The notes under the pieces: generated by a model
What the model was told of the DNA's origin: nothing
Seen by the model: only the letters and a program-made list of their open reading frames with translations
Databases searched by the model: none
Part shown: piece after piece, positions 28,458 through 37,976 of the stretch
Layout: each line of letters starts with the position of its first letter
Numbering within the stretch: position 1 is the first letter of the stretch
Assembly: GCA_018670825.1 (NCBI GenBank)
Contig: JABHIW010000035.1
Location: 1 to 60,235, forward strand
DNA: 60,235 nt
From: Candidatus Scalindua sp.
GTDB lineage: Bacteria; Planctomycetota; Brocadiia; Brocadiales; Scalinduaceae
Direction: 5' to 3'
Translations under genes and position numbers: made by a program

Positions 28458-30251
28458 TTAACTTATTGGCAACTCAATCCTAAATGTTGTACCTTCATTT
28501 ATTGTTGACTCACATTCGATAGATCCTCTATGTTCTTGTATAATGCCGTACACAATCGAAAGGCCAAGCCCTGTTCCTTTTCCTATTTCTTTTGTAGTGA
28601 AGAAAGGTTCAAATATCTTGCTTAAGTGCTCCCGTTTTATACCTACCCCATTATCACTGACGATGATGACAACCAATTCTTTATCCTTTAACATAGATAT
28701 ATCTATGCTAATTTTACCATTTTTTATGTTATTATCAAAGGCACCAAGAGCATTCTGAAGCAGATTGATAAAGACCTGTTCGAACTGGTTTGAATTTCCC
28801 TGGATCACTGGTAGGTTAGGTTCAATATTCTTAATCAACTTAATATTTCTCATGCGAATTGTTTCTCCCATAAGTATCAATGTGTTATTAAGAACTTTTT
28901 CAATACTTACTTGTTGTTTCTCCATACCATCTCGACGGCCAAAAACTCTTAAATGGTCTATAATATCGACAATTCTATTAACTTGTTTATAGGATATATC
29001 TAGCTCTTTGTCCAACTTACTTTTATCAATGAGTTTATTTTTAAGGTTTCTCCTCAGGCGCTGAACAAAACTACTAATGTATGTTAGAGGCTGATTTATT
29101 TCATGTGCTATACCGGTGGAAATCTCACCAAGTGAAGCCAATTTTGAGTTTGCCATCATTTTAATCTGTAATGCCTGTCTTTCCTTCTCTATAAGTTTAC
29201 GCTCGGTAATATCTTTTGCCACACATACTATACCCAGTGTCACTCCTTGATTATTACGCATTAAAGAACATGAAAAAAGTACAGAAATTTCTTTCACAGA
29301 TTTTGTCAGATAAATCTGTTCTCTATTTACAATACTGCCTTTCCGTTCCAAATCAATAGCAATAGTATCTTTAAATAAATCTCTGCTTTTATATATCATA
29401 TCAATAGATTGGCCTAAAAACTCACTTTCTGTGTAACCCAAGAGATCCAAGGTTGCCTGATTGACTTTATGTATTGTACAATCCTGATCCAATACGAGCA
29501 GGCTATCCATCATATTGGTTATTATACTATCCACGTAATCTCTGGAAACGGTTGTTGCCTGTAAACTCTCAGTCATTTTGTTAAAATCTTCTGTGAGCTG
29601 ACCTATCTCGTCTTTAGATTTTATTTCTGCTTTTGCCGTGAAATCACCCTGTGTCACCTTTTTTGTTTTTGCACGAAGTAATAAAACCGGTTTTGTTACT
29701 GTGTGTTGTAATTTTGTTATTATCGAAAAAGCAATACCCAGCGAAACTGCTATAACAAGGCTGATTACACTTGCATACCATATCAGGAAGGTATATAGTT
29801 TATTCAAATTAGAACGTATGAATACGGTACCAATGGTTTCATTATTAAAAATAATATGTTGAGAAATAGCTAAGTGGTTTGCTTCTACCCTATATCCATC
29901 GCTTCGAGGAGAAGGGGGTAAAACAAAATCTTTCCCTATGTTATTTTTTTGAAAAGTTGCAAAAGGTTCTCCACTTTGAGTATAAATTACAGCAAATTCA
30001 ATATTTGTATCGGATTTTAATGCGCTTAATATCTCTCCTGCATTTTTTTTGTCATCAAAAGCCAGTGCTGCAGTGCTATTGTCCCCAATGATTTTTGCCT
30101 GAATAGTAAGATCCTCTATCATTGAACGCCGAAATGTAAAGAACTCATTAATGAGTAATATTCCGCTGCCAAACAATAAAGCAACTCCTGTTGTTGACAT
30201 GCAGATTAAGATCAATTTGTATTTTATAGATATATTTCGGAGAATTTGCAT
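28458..30251 (-). CDS. Membrane sensor histidine kinase with HAMP and PAS
   Basis: 597 residues. One membrane segment lies at about 15-37, then a periplasmic sensor of about 115 residues (CHASE8-like in layout), then a second segment (SVISLVIAVSLGIAFSIIT), HAMP, PAS (IITNMMDSLLVLDQD), HisKA (IAHEINQPLTYISSFVQRL) and HATPase (NALGAFDN, DNGVGI, GTGLGLSIVYGII). The gene starts 11 bases after the YfiR-like gene ends. This order (TonB receptor, YfiR-like protein, CHASE8-type kinase) is a recurring arrangement in Gram-negative genomes and suggests that the kinase reads a signal from the outer membrane or periplasm. Confidence 0.9.
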   Translation of the reverse strand: MQILRNISIKYKLILICMSTTGVALLFGSGILLINEFFTFRRSMIEDLTIQAKIIGDNSTAALAFDDKKNAGEILSALKSDTNIEFAVIYTQSGEPFATFQKNNIGKDFVLPPSPRSDGYRVEANHLAISQHIIFNNETIGTVFIRSNLNKLYTFLIWYASVISLVIAVSLGIAFSIITKLQHTVTKPVLLLRAKTKKVTQGDFTAKAEIKSKDEIGQLTEDFNKMTESLQATTVSRDYVDSIITNMMDSLLVLDQDCTIHKVNQATLDLLGYTESEFLGQSIDMIYKSRDLFKDTIAIDLERKGSIVNREQIYLTKSVKEISVLFSCSLMRNNQGVTLGIVCVAKDITERKLIEKERQALQIKMMANSKLASLGEISTGIAHEINQPLTYISSFVQRLRRNLKNKLIDKSKLDKELDISYKQVNRIVDIIDHLRVFGRRDGMEKQQVSIEKVLNNTLILMGETIRMRNIKLIKNIEPNLPVIQGNSNQFEQVFINLLQNALGAFDNNIKNGKISIDISMLKDKELVVIIVSDNGVGIKREHLSKIFEPFFTTKEIGKGTGLGLSIVYGIIQEHRGSIECESTINEGTTFRIELPIS

Positions 30252-30262
30252 GTTAATTATCT

Positions 30263-30874
30263 TTACTTATCTGATATACCATGAACAATCTTTGCCAATC
30301 TTAAGAGCTTCGCGCTGATCTTCAGGTTAGCACGTTTTGCTGCGTCTACATTAATCTCAAAACGCACTTTCTCGTCTTTAATATAGAAGTTAATTATTAC
30401 TCCTTGTTGTGCAAACCCTTTAGTATCACCAATTGTCAATATATTGGTCCCCGCAAGAGTTTGGAGTATTTGCTTCAATCTCTTTTTTTCAGATGGACAG
30501 ATAAAGACTACATTATGACCCCCTATATCCTGTAATAATGGAACATATTCTATAGCTAACACTTTATCACCTATTGTATTGTACTCGAAACTATCCAGGG
30601 CAGTGCCAAAGTGGTTCTTACCAACAACACATAGGTTTATAGCGTCATTAATCCCTTGATCAATTGGCCATTCAATAAAATTAATGATGTTATAAATAAA
30701 GGCGGACTTGACCTTATATTCAGCCTTAGATTGGGAGTCCGCATAAACGTAGAGTGTGATACACAAGACAACAACCATTAGAACGATACCAGTTAAGCAA
30801 GTCTTTATATATTTAGAATTAAGCTTTATATGTCGATTATTAAGGCGAAAGATCTCTTCAGCAAGTATTCTCAT
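30263..30874 (-). CDS. YfiR-like periplasmic regulator (DUF4154)
   Basis: 203 residues. An N-terminal membrane segment (GIVLMVVVLCITLYVYA) acts as anchor or signal peptide. The YfiR family core follows: EYKVKSAFIYNIINFIEWP, LCVVGKNHFG, and NILTIGDTKGFAQQGVIINFYIKDEKVRFEIN. In Pseudomonas YfiR is a periplasmic inhibitor of a c-di-GMP cyclase. Here it more likely modulates the kinase encoded 11 bases downstream. Confidence 0.88.
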   Translation of the reverse strand: MRILAEEIFRLNNRHIKLNSKYIKTCLTGIVLMVVVLCITLYVYADSQSKAEYKVKSAFIYNIINFIEWPIDQGINDAINLCVVGKNHFGTALDSFEYNTIGDKVLAIEYVPLLQDIGGHNVVFICPSEKKRLKQILQTLAGTNILTIGDTKGFAQQGVIINFYIKDEKVRFEINVDAAKRANLKISAKLLRLAKIVHGISDK

Positions 30875-31078
30875 TATTAATATTTAATAGCCTTAGAAAT
30901 TTATGAAAAAGCATAAAACACGAAAGTATAAACAGAGTAATATACTAGTTAAGTCACTATCGCGACAAAAGATTCATGCTAACAATTTTGATTTATCATT
31001 AGTTTAATAGGTAAAAACCTAACTGTTCAATGCTGAATGATTAAAACTATTAATCTTTATTTTTGTGCTAGAGTAGAA

Positions 31079-33094
31079 TCAAAATTTCCATTCTATCTTG
31101 ACAAAAACTGAACGCTGAATTTCAGAAGATCCGGTTTCTGCTATCAAGCTTTGTTTGTACTCAGGATGGTGCTTGTCAAGCAGGTTTTGACCAATCAGTG
31201 ACACATCCAGATCTTTTAATGGCTTCCAGGACAGGCGTGCGTCAAGTTCCACATAACTGTCAATCTTCAAAGAAGGAAGATTGTCTGTGTAGCGAGGTGA
31301 CAGATCAAGCTCTATATTCCCGGGCAGGTTAAAAGAAGACCTTAAGAAAAACTGGTTATGAGGAGTTGCCCCCTCCATACTCTCTGATACCGTATCAAGA
31401 CTGCTTCTATTAAGGTGCATTTGTACCTGTTGGTAACTATATGAACCTTTCAGGTGCCACCAATCAACTGGTCGATAATCTACCGCCAACTCTACCCCAA
31501 AGACCTCACCATCCATCTCATTTCTACCAATAAAAGGAATAAGAAAATGTGTCGGTTGAGGTGTAGTTTCTACAGCAAAAGCTCCTGGCTCGACGGTAAG
31601 AAGTTTATCATAATTATTATAATACAAGGCAATATCCACAGATAGGCTATCTGAAGGAATGAAACGATAACCAAGTTCATAAGCATAAAGCTCTTCGGCA
31701 TCAAAACCATCACTACCAAATGTTGATACAAGACTTGGAAATGGAACGGACGCGCTAACCATCGAATTGGATCTAACATCATTTTCTGCGCGAGACGGAG
31801 TTCTTACTGCACGGGACAAGGATATCCATGCAGAATGACGTTCATGTAGTTTCCATAACAATCGAGCGTTTGGCTGGATCTCTGAATCAGTGAACTTATT
31901 GTACGATATTTTAGAACCAACCGTTAGTAGTAGCTTGTCCTCAATCAATGTGATCTCATCTTGAACAAATCCACTATAGAGAGACATATAACGGTCATCC
32001 GGATTGAAGGAGAGAGAAAATGTGTTTCTGATGTCGTCATGATTAAGACGATACCCTAATCCCCATACAATGTCATGCCTTTCTCCAAATTTAAATCTAT
32101 GCTGGAAGTCAAAGTCAAAGGTGTCTCGATCTTCTCTAAACATAGCTGACTCCCTTTCCGTTCGGTCAAAATATAGTTGGAGCTCCATATTAGAGGAATC
32201 AGAAAAAACTCGCTTCCATCGTGTCAGAACATTCCAACCAGCGAATTCTGATTCGTCGTTAAAAGATTCTTTGAAGGGTGAAGTCAAAATTGGAGTCGAT
32301 GCATTTGATTCAGTTTCTCCATCGTATATATCTCCCTGTACGATTAGGGAGTCTTGATTATCAACATCCCAATCGATACGAAAGCCACCACGCAGTGTAT
32401 CCCAACGGTCGTTTGCTTTTTCACCAGATGCTAAAACAGCATTATCACGATTAAAAAATTTGCTATAAACACGAAAATGAGCACTGTTACCAATTTTACC
32501 TCCATATCTCAGGCTGGCAAATCCTTGTTGTTCGTCCCCATACCCGGTACTTAACAGCCCCCCCTGTGTATCACTTGCTTTTTTGGTAATAATGTTAATA
32601 ACCCCATTAACGGCGTTGTCACCCCAAAGCGATGCTCCGGGACCACGTATTACTTCAATACGGTCAATGTCTTCGAGTAAGGTGTCCTGGACGTCCCAGA
32701 ATACCCCGGAGAATAGTGGCGTATATACCGTACGGCCGTCAATTAAAACCAATAACTTATTGGCAAATTGTCCATTAAGCCCGCGCGAAGTGATAGCCCA
32801 TGTATTCGCACTAATGTGCGCAACTTGTATACCCGGTACCCTGCGCAGTGCATCAGGAATATTAGTTGCACCGGAGCGTCGAATATCCTCCTGAGTTATT
32901 ACATAAATTGCAGAAGCCGCGTCTAATAGTCTTTGCGGTTTTTTGGATACCGATGTGACCCTAATGTTCATCAAATCTTCAAGACTCATACTCTTAAGAT
33001 CCGAAACATCCTGGGCCAGGCCAGGTGTAGCCAATAAAACAAGAAATGTGATAAAGATTAGGATTTTTTTATACTTGTTCTGTGTATTTTTCAT
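31079..33094 (-). CDS. TonB-dependent outer-membrane receptor
   Basis: 671 residues with a signal peptide (ILIFITFLVLLATPGLAQ). The plug domain has VYVITQEDIRRSGATNIPD-like text and VEVIRGPGASLWGDNAVNGVINI. The remainder is an outer-membrane barrel ending in Phe (FVKIEWKF), the usual insertion signal. The mature N-terminus has a TonB-box-like stretch before the plug. The ligand is unknown. It heads the reverse-strand set with YfiR and two kinases. AGAGGTAATGC precedes the ATG. Confidence 0.92.
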   Translation of the reverse strand: MKNTQNKYKKILIFITFLVLLATPGLAQDVSDLKSMSLEDLMNIRVTSVSKKPQRLLDAASAIYVITQEDIRRSGATNIPDALRRVPGIQVAHISANTWAITSRGLNGQFANKLLVLIDGRTVYTPLFSGVFWDVQDTLLEDIDRIEVIRGPGASLWGDNAVNGVINIITKKASDTQGGLLSTGYGDEQQGFASLRYGGKIGNSAHFRVYSKFFNRDNAVLASGEKANDRWDTLRGGFRIDWDVDNQDSLIVQGDIYDGETESNASTPILTSPFKESFNDESEFAGWNVLTRWKRVFSDSSNMELQLYFDRTERESAMFREDRDTFDFDFQHRFKFGERHDIVWGLGYRLNHDDIRNTFSLSFNPDDRYMSLYSGFVQDEITLIEDKLLLTVGSKISYNKFTDSEIQPNARLLWKLHERHSAWISLSRAVRTPSRAENDVRSNSMVSASVPFPSLVSTFGSDGFDAEELYAYELGYRFIPSDSLSVDIALYYNNYDKLLTVEPGAFAVETTPQPTHFLIPFIGRNEMDGEVFGVELAVDYRPVDWWHLKGSYSYQQVQMHLNRSSLDTVSESMEGATPHNQFFLRSSFNLPGNIELDLSPRYTDNLPSLKIDSYVELDARLSWKPLKDLDVSLIGQNLLDKHHPEYKQSLIAETGSSEIQRSVFVKIEWKF

Positions 33095-34211
33095 GCATTA
33101 CCTCTCTCGTATTTGTTAGTATCTAACAATGAGCTCTATGAGTAAGAACTTGATCTTACTCTTCTTTCTTCATAGTATTAGGAAATGAATTAACATTTTG
33201 GTACTGTTCTCTGGTGACGGAAACATCTGTAGGAAACGTAACGGTTTTGTAATTTTTACTGGTTGTGACTTTTACATCATGGGGAAAAGGATGTCAAGCG
33301 CAATTGTATATGGATTCTTTTAGCAATTGTTAATGCCGTAATTCTCAAATTCGTCAACACTTTTGTACGATTTGTTTTACTATATCCGTTACCTCAGAAG
33401 TAATGTCAACTATGATTCCCATCAGTGAGTTTTTAGCTTATACTTCAATTAGACATGTTTACTGAGTATATTCTCCCTTTTGCATTGAAAACAAAGAATA
33501 TTACTGTTATTACGGCTACAAACAAAACAGAAAACAAAAGAAGACATTTTTTACGATAGTCATTAATATGTCTCCTTCTCCCAATAAGCAGAAATTCCCT
33601 GTTATAGAAAAATATAGTAATATGTATGCCTTTATGATTCTAAATGTGTATCTAACTAATCTATATATATCGGTCTATTTTAAAAAAACTTTAACAATAA
33701 AATGTAATAGTAGCTTTAGAAATTACCTAAGTAACAAGATGATATGTTTCTATTGTGTCTTCGATTTGCAGGCACTATTTATTAGCACTTCGGTTTTTTA
33801 GCTGTCTCTTGTAAAAATACTTAATACTCTCACTATTGTGGAATACTATTTTATACATCTCCTCGCATTGCCTATATAATTCCTTTATTCCTCGTGAGAC
33901 CTGTTTGAATGGATTTAAACAGTCGGCAATGCATATTTCATACGTCATCTCTGTCCTCAGATCATCTTTAAATCTATCTTTTTCTAAAAAAATAGCAAAT
34001 GGAGTTCAACTCAAAGAAACTATAAACAACCGAAATAAGAAGAATGTTTCAATATATGTTTATGTACAATTAAGTGTAGCAAAACAGATAAGATGTATCA
34101 GGAAAAAGTTAGACATTAACTGTCTTAGGTGGTAGTTTAAACGGATGTGACAAAAAGACTTCTTACTTGAATACCGGTCAGAAAATAGAGAACTAATCTG
34201 AACATAAAATT
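33095..34211. other. Long AT-rich divergent spacer
   Basis: More than 1.1 kb between the divergent TonB receptor and hypC-hydE genes. Short open frames at 33568-33801 and 33836-34135 lack ribosome-binding sites and protein-like composition, so I do not call them. It must contain both promoters, but I see no confident hexamer pair. Confidence 0.45.
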
Positions 34212-35507
34212 ATGTGTTATGCAATCCCTGGAAATGTAAAAAATATTGCCGGCAATCTTATTACCGTAGATTATTTTGGTGAGAAGAGGAAGGCACGGAA
34301 TGACTTTTATGAACTTCAGATCGGTGATTACGTTTATGCCCAAGGTGGATTCGTAGTAGAGAAAATAGATAGAAAGGATGCGGAGGAGATCCTGGACACA
34401 TGGAAGGAACTGTTCTTTGAGTTGAAGAAAACCGATGCAAAGCTTTCCCGGTTATATAATGATAATACCAATCTGGATAAGGGATTTTTGAAGATTGTTG
34501 ATAGAGCAACATATGGTAGGTCAATAGCTCATGAGGAGGCGTTAAGATTACTCCTAAGCAACGATCCTGACGAAATAGATGTATTACACAAATCAGCAAA
34601 TTTCATACGTCAGAAGTTTTTAGACAATGGCTGCTGTGTTCACGGAATTATTGAGTTTTCAAACACGTGCGTTTGTCAATGTACATACTGCGGCATTAAT
34701 TCAGAAAACACCACACTTAAACGTTTCAGTCTCAACACCGGAGAAATTCTTAATGTTGTTGAAGATGCAGTAAAACGCTTTGGATTTAAGGGAATCGTCC
34801 TGCAATCGGGTGAAGATCCATTTTACCGGTCAGAAGATATTTTAGATTTGATTAAAAAGATACGAGAAAATTATCCAGTATTTATCTTCCTGAGTGTTGG
34901 AGAAAGGGAAGAGGGATTTTATCGGGAGGCGTTCAATGCTGGTGCCAAGGCGGTCCTGTTTAGATTTGAAACATCTGACAGTAATCTATATTCAAAGCTT
35001 CACCCTCATTCATCTCTGGAAAAAAGGGCCAGATATCTTGAGCTATTTAAAGAGATCGGATACATTATTGCCACCGGAAGTCTCATTGGTCTTCCCGGAC
35101 AGAATGCTGAAAGTGTTATTGACGATTTTATGTTTGCTAAAGAGCTGGGTTGTGATATGTACTCTTTTGGTCCATTTATTCCACATCCGGATACTCCGCT
35201 TTCCAGCCAGAATACACCCGATGCAGAATATATGCTTAAAGCCATTTCTGTTTTAAGGCTTATCGATCCCTACGGAAAGATTCTTGTAACAACGGCTCTT
35301 GAGTCTATAAACCCACAGACTAGGCGACAAGCCCTTATGGGAGGAGCAAATTCAATAATGCTAAACCTTACACCCAAAGATTATGTTGGATTCTATGATA
35401 TCTACCCCAACAGGGCTACAGTAGATGTATCTGTAGAGAATCAGATTGCAGACGCGCAGCAACTGCTTAAAAGTATTGGAAGGGCCCCTACGGATTTAGG
35501 AATATGA
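34212..35507 (+). CDS. hydE: HypC-HydE fusion, radical SAM maturase
   Basis: 431 residues. Residues 1 to about 75 form a HypC/HupF domain: an N-terminal Met-Cys-x-Ala-Ile-Pro-Gly (MCYAIPGNV) and GDYVYAQGGFVVEKIDRKDA followed by EILDTWKELF. HypC's Cys2 carries the Fe(CN)2CO unit in [NiFe] hydrogenase assembly. A linker leads to a HydE-type radical SAM domain with the C-x3-C-x2-C cluster (CVCQCTYC) and FETSDSNLYSKLHP, typical of HydE. HydE normally serves [FeFe] hydrogenase. The frame overlaps the hydG-type gene (ATGA), so the two are translationally coupled. Start chosen because Cys2 must follow Met1. No HydF is visible in this window. Confidence 0.88.
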   Translation: MCYAIPGNVKNIAGNLITVDYFGEKRKARNDFYELQIGDYVYAQGGFVVEKIDRKDAEEILDTWKELFFELKKTDAKLSRLYNDNTNLDKGFLKIVDRATYGRSIAHEEALRLLLSNDPDEIDVLHKSANFIRQKFLDNGCCVHGIIEFSNTCVCQCTYCGINSENTTLKRFSLNTGEILNVVEDAVKRFGFKGIVLQSGEDPFYRSEDILDLIKKIRENYPVFIFLSVGEREEGFYREAFNAGAKAVLFRFETSDSNLYSKLHPHSSLEKRARYLELFKEIGYIIATGSLIGLPGQNAESVIDDFMFAKELGCDMYSFGPFIPHPDTPLSSQNTPDAEYMLKAISVLRLIDPYGKILVTTALESINPQTRRQALMGGANSIMLNLTPKDYVGFYDIYPNRATVDVSVENQIADAQQLLKSIGRAPTDLGI

Positions 35508-36880
35508 AAAATTTTATTAACGAAGAAAAGATATTTGATACTCTGGGAGAAACAGAAAATCCTTCCCGTAAACATGTCGAAACTATAATTAATAAATCCT
35601 TAGAATTAAAAGGTCTCAGCCCTGAAGAGGCAGCCGTACTTCTCAATTGCGAAGAGAAGGCTGTGTTGAACAGAATATTCGAAACGGCGAAACAGATAAA
35701 AGAGACAATATACGGTAACCGCCTTGTTTTATTTGCACCTCTCTATCTATCAAATAGATGTATTAACAATTGTCTTTATTGTGGTTTCAGCCAAGATAAC
35801 TTAAATAGTGAAACACGACTTTTAGATGCAGATGGAATATGCGGGGAGACCAGGGCTCTGATCTCACAGGGGCACAAAAGGCTCCTCATTGTCGCTGCAG
35901 AAGACCCTGCCATCAATATAGACTATTTAGAAGAGGCGATAAAAACCGTCTACGATACGAAGGAAGGCAACGGCGACATAAGAAGGGTAAACATCAATAT
36001 CGCGCCAATGGAAGTCGAGGATTTTAAAAGGCTAAAAAATACCGGAATAGGAACTTATCAGTTATTTCAGGAAACATATCATAAAGAGACATATAATCAA
36101 CAGCACACATCCGGTCCAAAATCTGACTATATAAAACGGCTTTACGCGTGCGATCTTGCTCAAAGCGCCGGTATAGATGATGTAGGCATAGGCGCGCTGT
36201 TTGGTTTGTATAACTACAAATTTGAGGTGTTGGCACTGCTGTATCATACTATGCACCTTGAAGAAGTGTTCGGGGTCGGTCCTCATACTATTTCCGTTCC
36301 AAGGCTTGAACCGGCACAAGGCTCTAGTATAGCTTCTAATCCCCCCTACCCGGTATCAGATACTGATCTTAAAAAGATAATTGCTGTTCTCCGTCTTGCC
36401 GTCCCGTATACGGGTATAATACTTTCCACAAGAGAGAATGCGGTCTTAAGAAATGAGCTTATTTATCTCGGTGTATCACAAATATCTGCAGGATCAAAGA
36501 CACTGCCCGGCAGCTACAGCAGTAACAAAAAAGCAGAAGGACAATTCAACATATCGGATGAACGCTCTCTTTCGGAAGTTGTAGAAGATATGACAACCAG
36601 AGGATTCATTCCAAGCTTTTGCACCTCCTGCTATCGTACCGGCAGGACGGGTGAAAATTTTATGGACCTGGCCAAACCCGGTGATATTAAGAGCTTTTGT
36701 CAGCCAAATGCTCTCCTTACATTTGAGGAATATCTTCTGGACTATAATCCGGAACTTGCCGAAAAGACAAAAGCCCTCATATCATCAGAAATTGATAAAA
36801 TCAGAGACCCGGAAGTCCGACAGAAGACATCTGGAAAAATAAAGTCTCTCTCCCGTGGAAAAAGAGATCTCTATTTTTAG
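35504..36880 (+). CDS. hydG: HydG-type tyrosine lyase, [FeFe] H-cluster maturase
   Basis: 458 residues, full length for HydG. The radical SAM cluster is CINNCLYC. The C-terminal auxiliary cluster has the diagnostic C-x2-C-x22-C: CTSC, then YRTGRTGENFMDLAKPGDIKSF, then C. HydG splits tyrosine into p-cresol and dehydroglycine, which yields CO and cyanide bound to iron. Having both motifs argues against the related ThiH (thiazole) enzyme, which lacks the C-terminal cluster. Its start overlaps the stop of the HypC-HydE gene by four bases. Confidence 0.92.
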   Translation: MKNFINEEKIFDTLGETENPSRKHVETIINKSLELKGLSPEEAAVLLNCEEKAVLNRIFETAKQIKETIYGNRLVLFAPLYLSNRCINNCLYCGFSQDNLNSETRLLDADGICGETRALISQGHKRLLIVAAEDPAINIDYLEEAIKTVYDTKEGNGDIRRVNINIAPMEVEDFKRLKNTGIGTYQLFQETYHKETYNQQHTSGPKSDYIKRLYACDLAQSAGIDDVGIGALFGLYNYKFEVLALLYHTMHLEEVFGVGPHTISVPRLEPAQGSSIASNPPYPVSDTDLKKIIAVLRLAVPYTGIILSTRENAVLRNELIYLGVSQISAGSKTLPGSYSSNKKAEGQFNISDERSLSEVVEDMTTRGFIPSFCTSCYRTGRTGENFMDLAKPGDIKSFCQPNALLTFEEYLLDYNPELAEKTKALISSEIDKIRDPEVRQKTSGKIKSLSRGKRDLYF

Positions 36881-36953
36881 CGAGTTTTACAAATTCGAAA
36901 ATCTGCTGTATTTGTATATCCTGAATTCAAGTAATAAGTGCAATTTTCAAGAG

Positions 36954-36981
36954 TTGACAAACTGGGTTAGTAACTTAGAAT
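36954..36981 (+). promoter_or_regulatory. Candidate promoter for the 37-kb gene pair
   Basis: TTGACA (36954-36959), a 16-base spacer and TAGAAT (36976-36981), about 28 bases upstream of the first start codon. The -10 box falls inside the leader repeat that recurs before the second gene. Confidence 0.5.
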
Positions 36982-37001
36982 AACATTATTACGAATGGAG
37001 G
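36975..37001 (+). repeat. Leader repeat, copy 1 (copy 2 at 37584-37610)
   Basis: A 27-base stretch running from TTAGAAT to GGAGG occurs before each of the two small genes at 37009 and 37621 and differs at one base. Each copy ends in the Shine-Dalgarno of its gene. Confidence 0.75.
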
Positions 37002-37008
37002 AAGAAAT

Positions 37009-37563
37009 GTGGATGATACCGATAAAATTAATGGATTGATAGAAGAGGAAGCATGCAAAAGTGTTAAGATTCTCTTTTTTAAAGATGCTTACACAAAGGA
37101 GGGAATAGAGATAAAAGGAGAGAGAATAAAGACGTTATTAGAATCTGAAGACTTAAAGGAGCAAATAAGAGAAACGATAGAGGAAAAGGATGAGGAGACA
37201 AAGGCTATAATGAAGTTAACTTTGCCCTATTTCCTTATTTGTCACAAGACTCCGTTATCTGAGGAAGATAAGATGGGGTTTTTCACTGATAATAATATTA
37301 TAGGTTGTAGTTATGATATTAATTATGATGGCTATTCTGCCAGGTCGGATAACGTTCTTGAACAAAATATTAGATGGTTATTACAAGGCATCAACCGCGA
37401 TAACTTTAATATAAGACGGCTCCCTAAGTTTGTTTATCCAGAACACATAAAAGACCCTTTTCATCTTACCTCGAAATATAATCGTAAGCTGAATGATAGA
37501 GAACTTACAGAATTTAAAGAGAAGATAGCTCCTTTTTGGAAAAGAGGAGGTCATAATTTTTAG
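37009..37563 (+). CDS. Conserved-looking protein of unknown function
   Basis: 184 residues, no membrane segment or signal peptide. It is acidic at the N-terminus and basic near the end. No motif is recognised; MKLTLPYFLICHKTPL and DINYDGYSARSDNVLEQNIRWLL are the most distinctive parts. The start is GTG 37009 with GGAGGAAG placed well upstream; the overlapping ATG at 37007 is out of frame and stops quickly. The following gene carries the same leader repeat, which suggests a pair acting together. Confidence 0.6.
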   Translation: MDDTDKINGLIEEEACKSVKILFFKDAYTKEGIEIKGERIKTLLESEDLKEQIRETIEEKDEETKAIMKLTLPYFLICHKTPLSEEDKMGFFTDNNIIGCSYDINYDGYSARSDNVLEQNIRWLLQGINRDNFNIRRLPKFVYPEHIKDPFHLTSKYNRKLNDRELTEFKEKIAPFWKRGGHNF

Positions 37564-37620
37564 TACTCTGACAAAAAGAACCCTTAGAATAACCTTATTA
37601 CGAATGGAGGTAGAGAGACC

Positions 37621-37836
37621 ATGTCAAAGTCACGCCGTAGAGAAGACACAAAACCTTTTGAAGAACTTACCTTCGAAGAGCAAGCGCATTCAATTAATGC
37701 AACAATCATTAATCTGCATAACGCAATTAAACGCCATGTAAAAGACGCTCCTAATTCAAAAAAAACTCAAGAAAAATGTATTGAGCAAATAGGGACGTTT
37801 TTTCAGCAACTTATAAAGGAGGAAGAATTATTATGA
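37621..37836 (+). CDS. Small helical protein of unknown function
   Basis: 71 residues, charged and predicted helical (EEQAHSINATIINLHNAIKRHV). There is no recognised domain. GGAGGT sits before the ATG at the end of the second leader repeat. The size and helical character would suit a binding partner or antitoxin-like protein for the gene at 37009, but nothing shows this. Confidence 0.55.
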   Translation: MSKSRRREDTKPFEELTFEEQAHSINATIINLHNAIKRHVKDAPNSKKTQEKCIEQIGTFFQQLIKEEELL

Positions 37837-37886
37837 GTACAATACTTTGAAAAGGAGAATAGTAAATTGACTAGTGTTGTGAGGAC

Positions 37887-37928
37887 TTGCCTGTTACCGA
37901 AATTCTCTGAAAGAGAATGAGCAGGCAA
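37887..37928. terminator. Two-part hairpin between convergent genes
   Basis: Outer arms TTGCCTG (37887-37893) and CAGGCAA (37922-37928) enclose inner arms ATTCTC (37902-37907) and GAGAAT (37913-37918). No strong T-run follows, so it may act as a bidirectional or factor-dependent terminator between the gene at 37621 and the leftward GGDEF-EAL gene. Confidence 0.5.
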
Positions 37929-37976
37929 ACGGATATACTCTTTTATTATGAGTATTTGAAAACAAATCCCTTTTTT

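Noticed and set aside
33568..34135. Two open frames of 77 and 99 codons in the long spacer
   Set aside because: Strongly AT-driven composition, no ribosome-binding sites and no recognisable motif.
35504..36880. ThiH (thiazole synthesis) as an alternative for the tyrosine-lyase-type enzyme
   Set aside because: The C-terminal C-x2-C-x22-C cluster site is characteristic of HydG and is intact; no thiamine genes are nearby.
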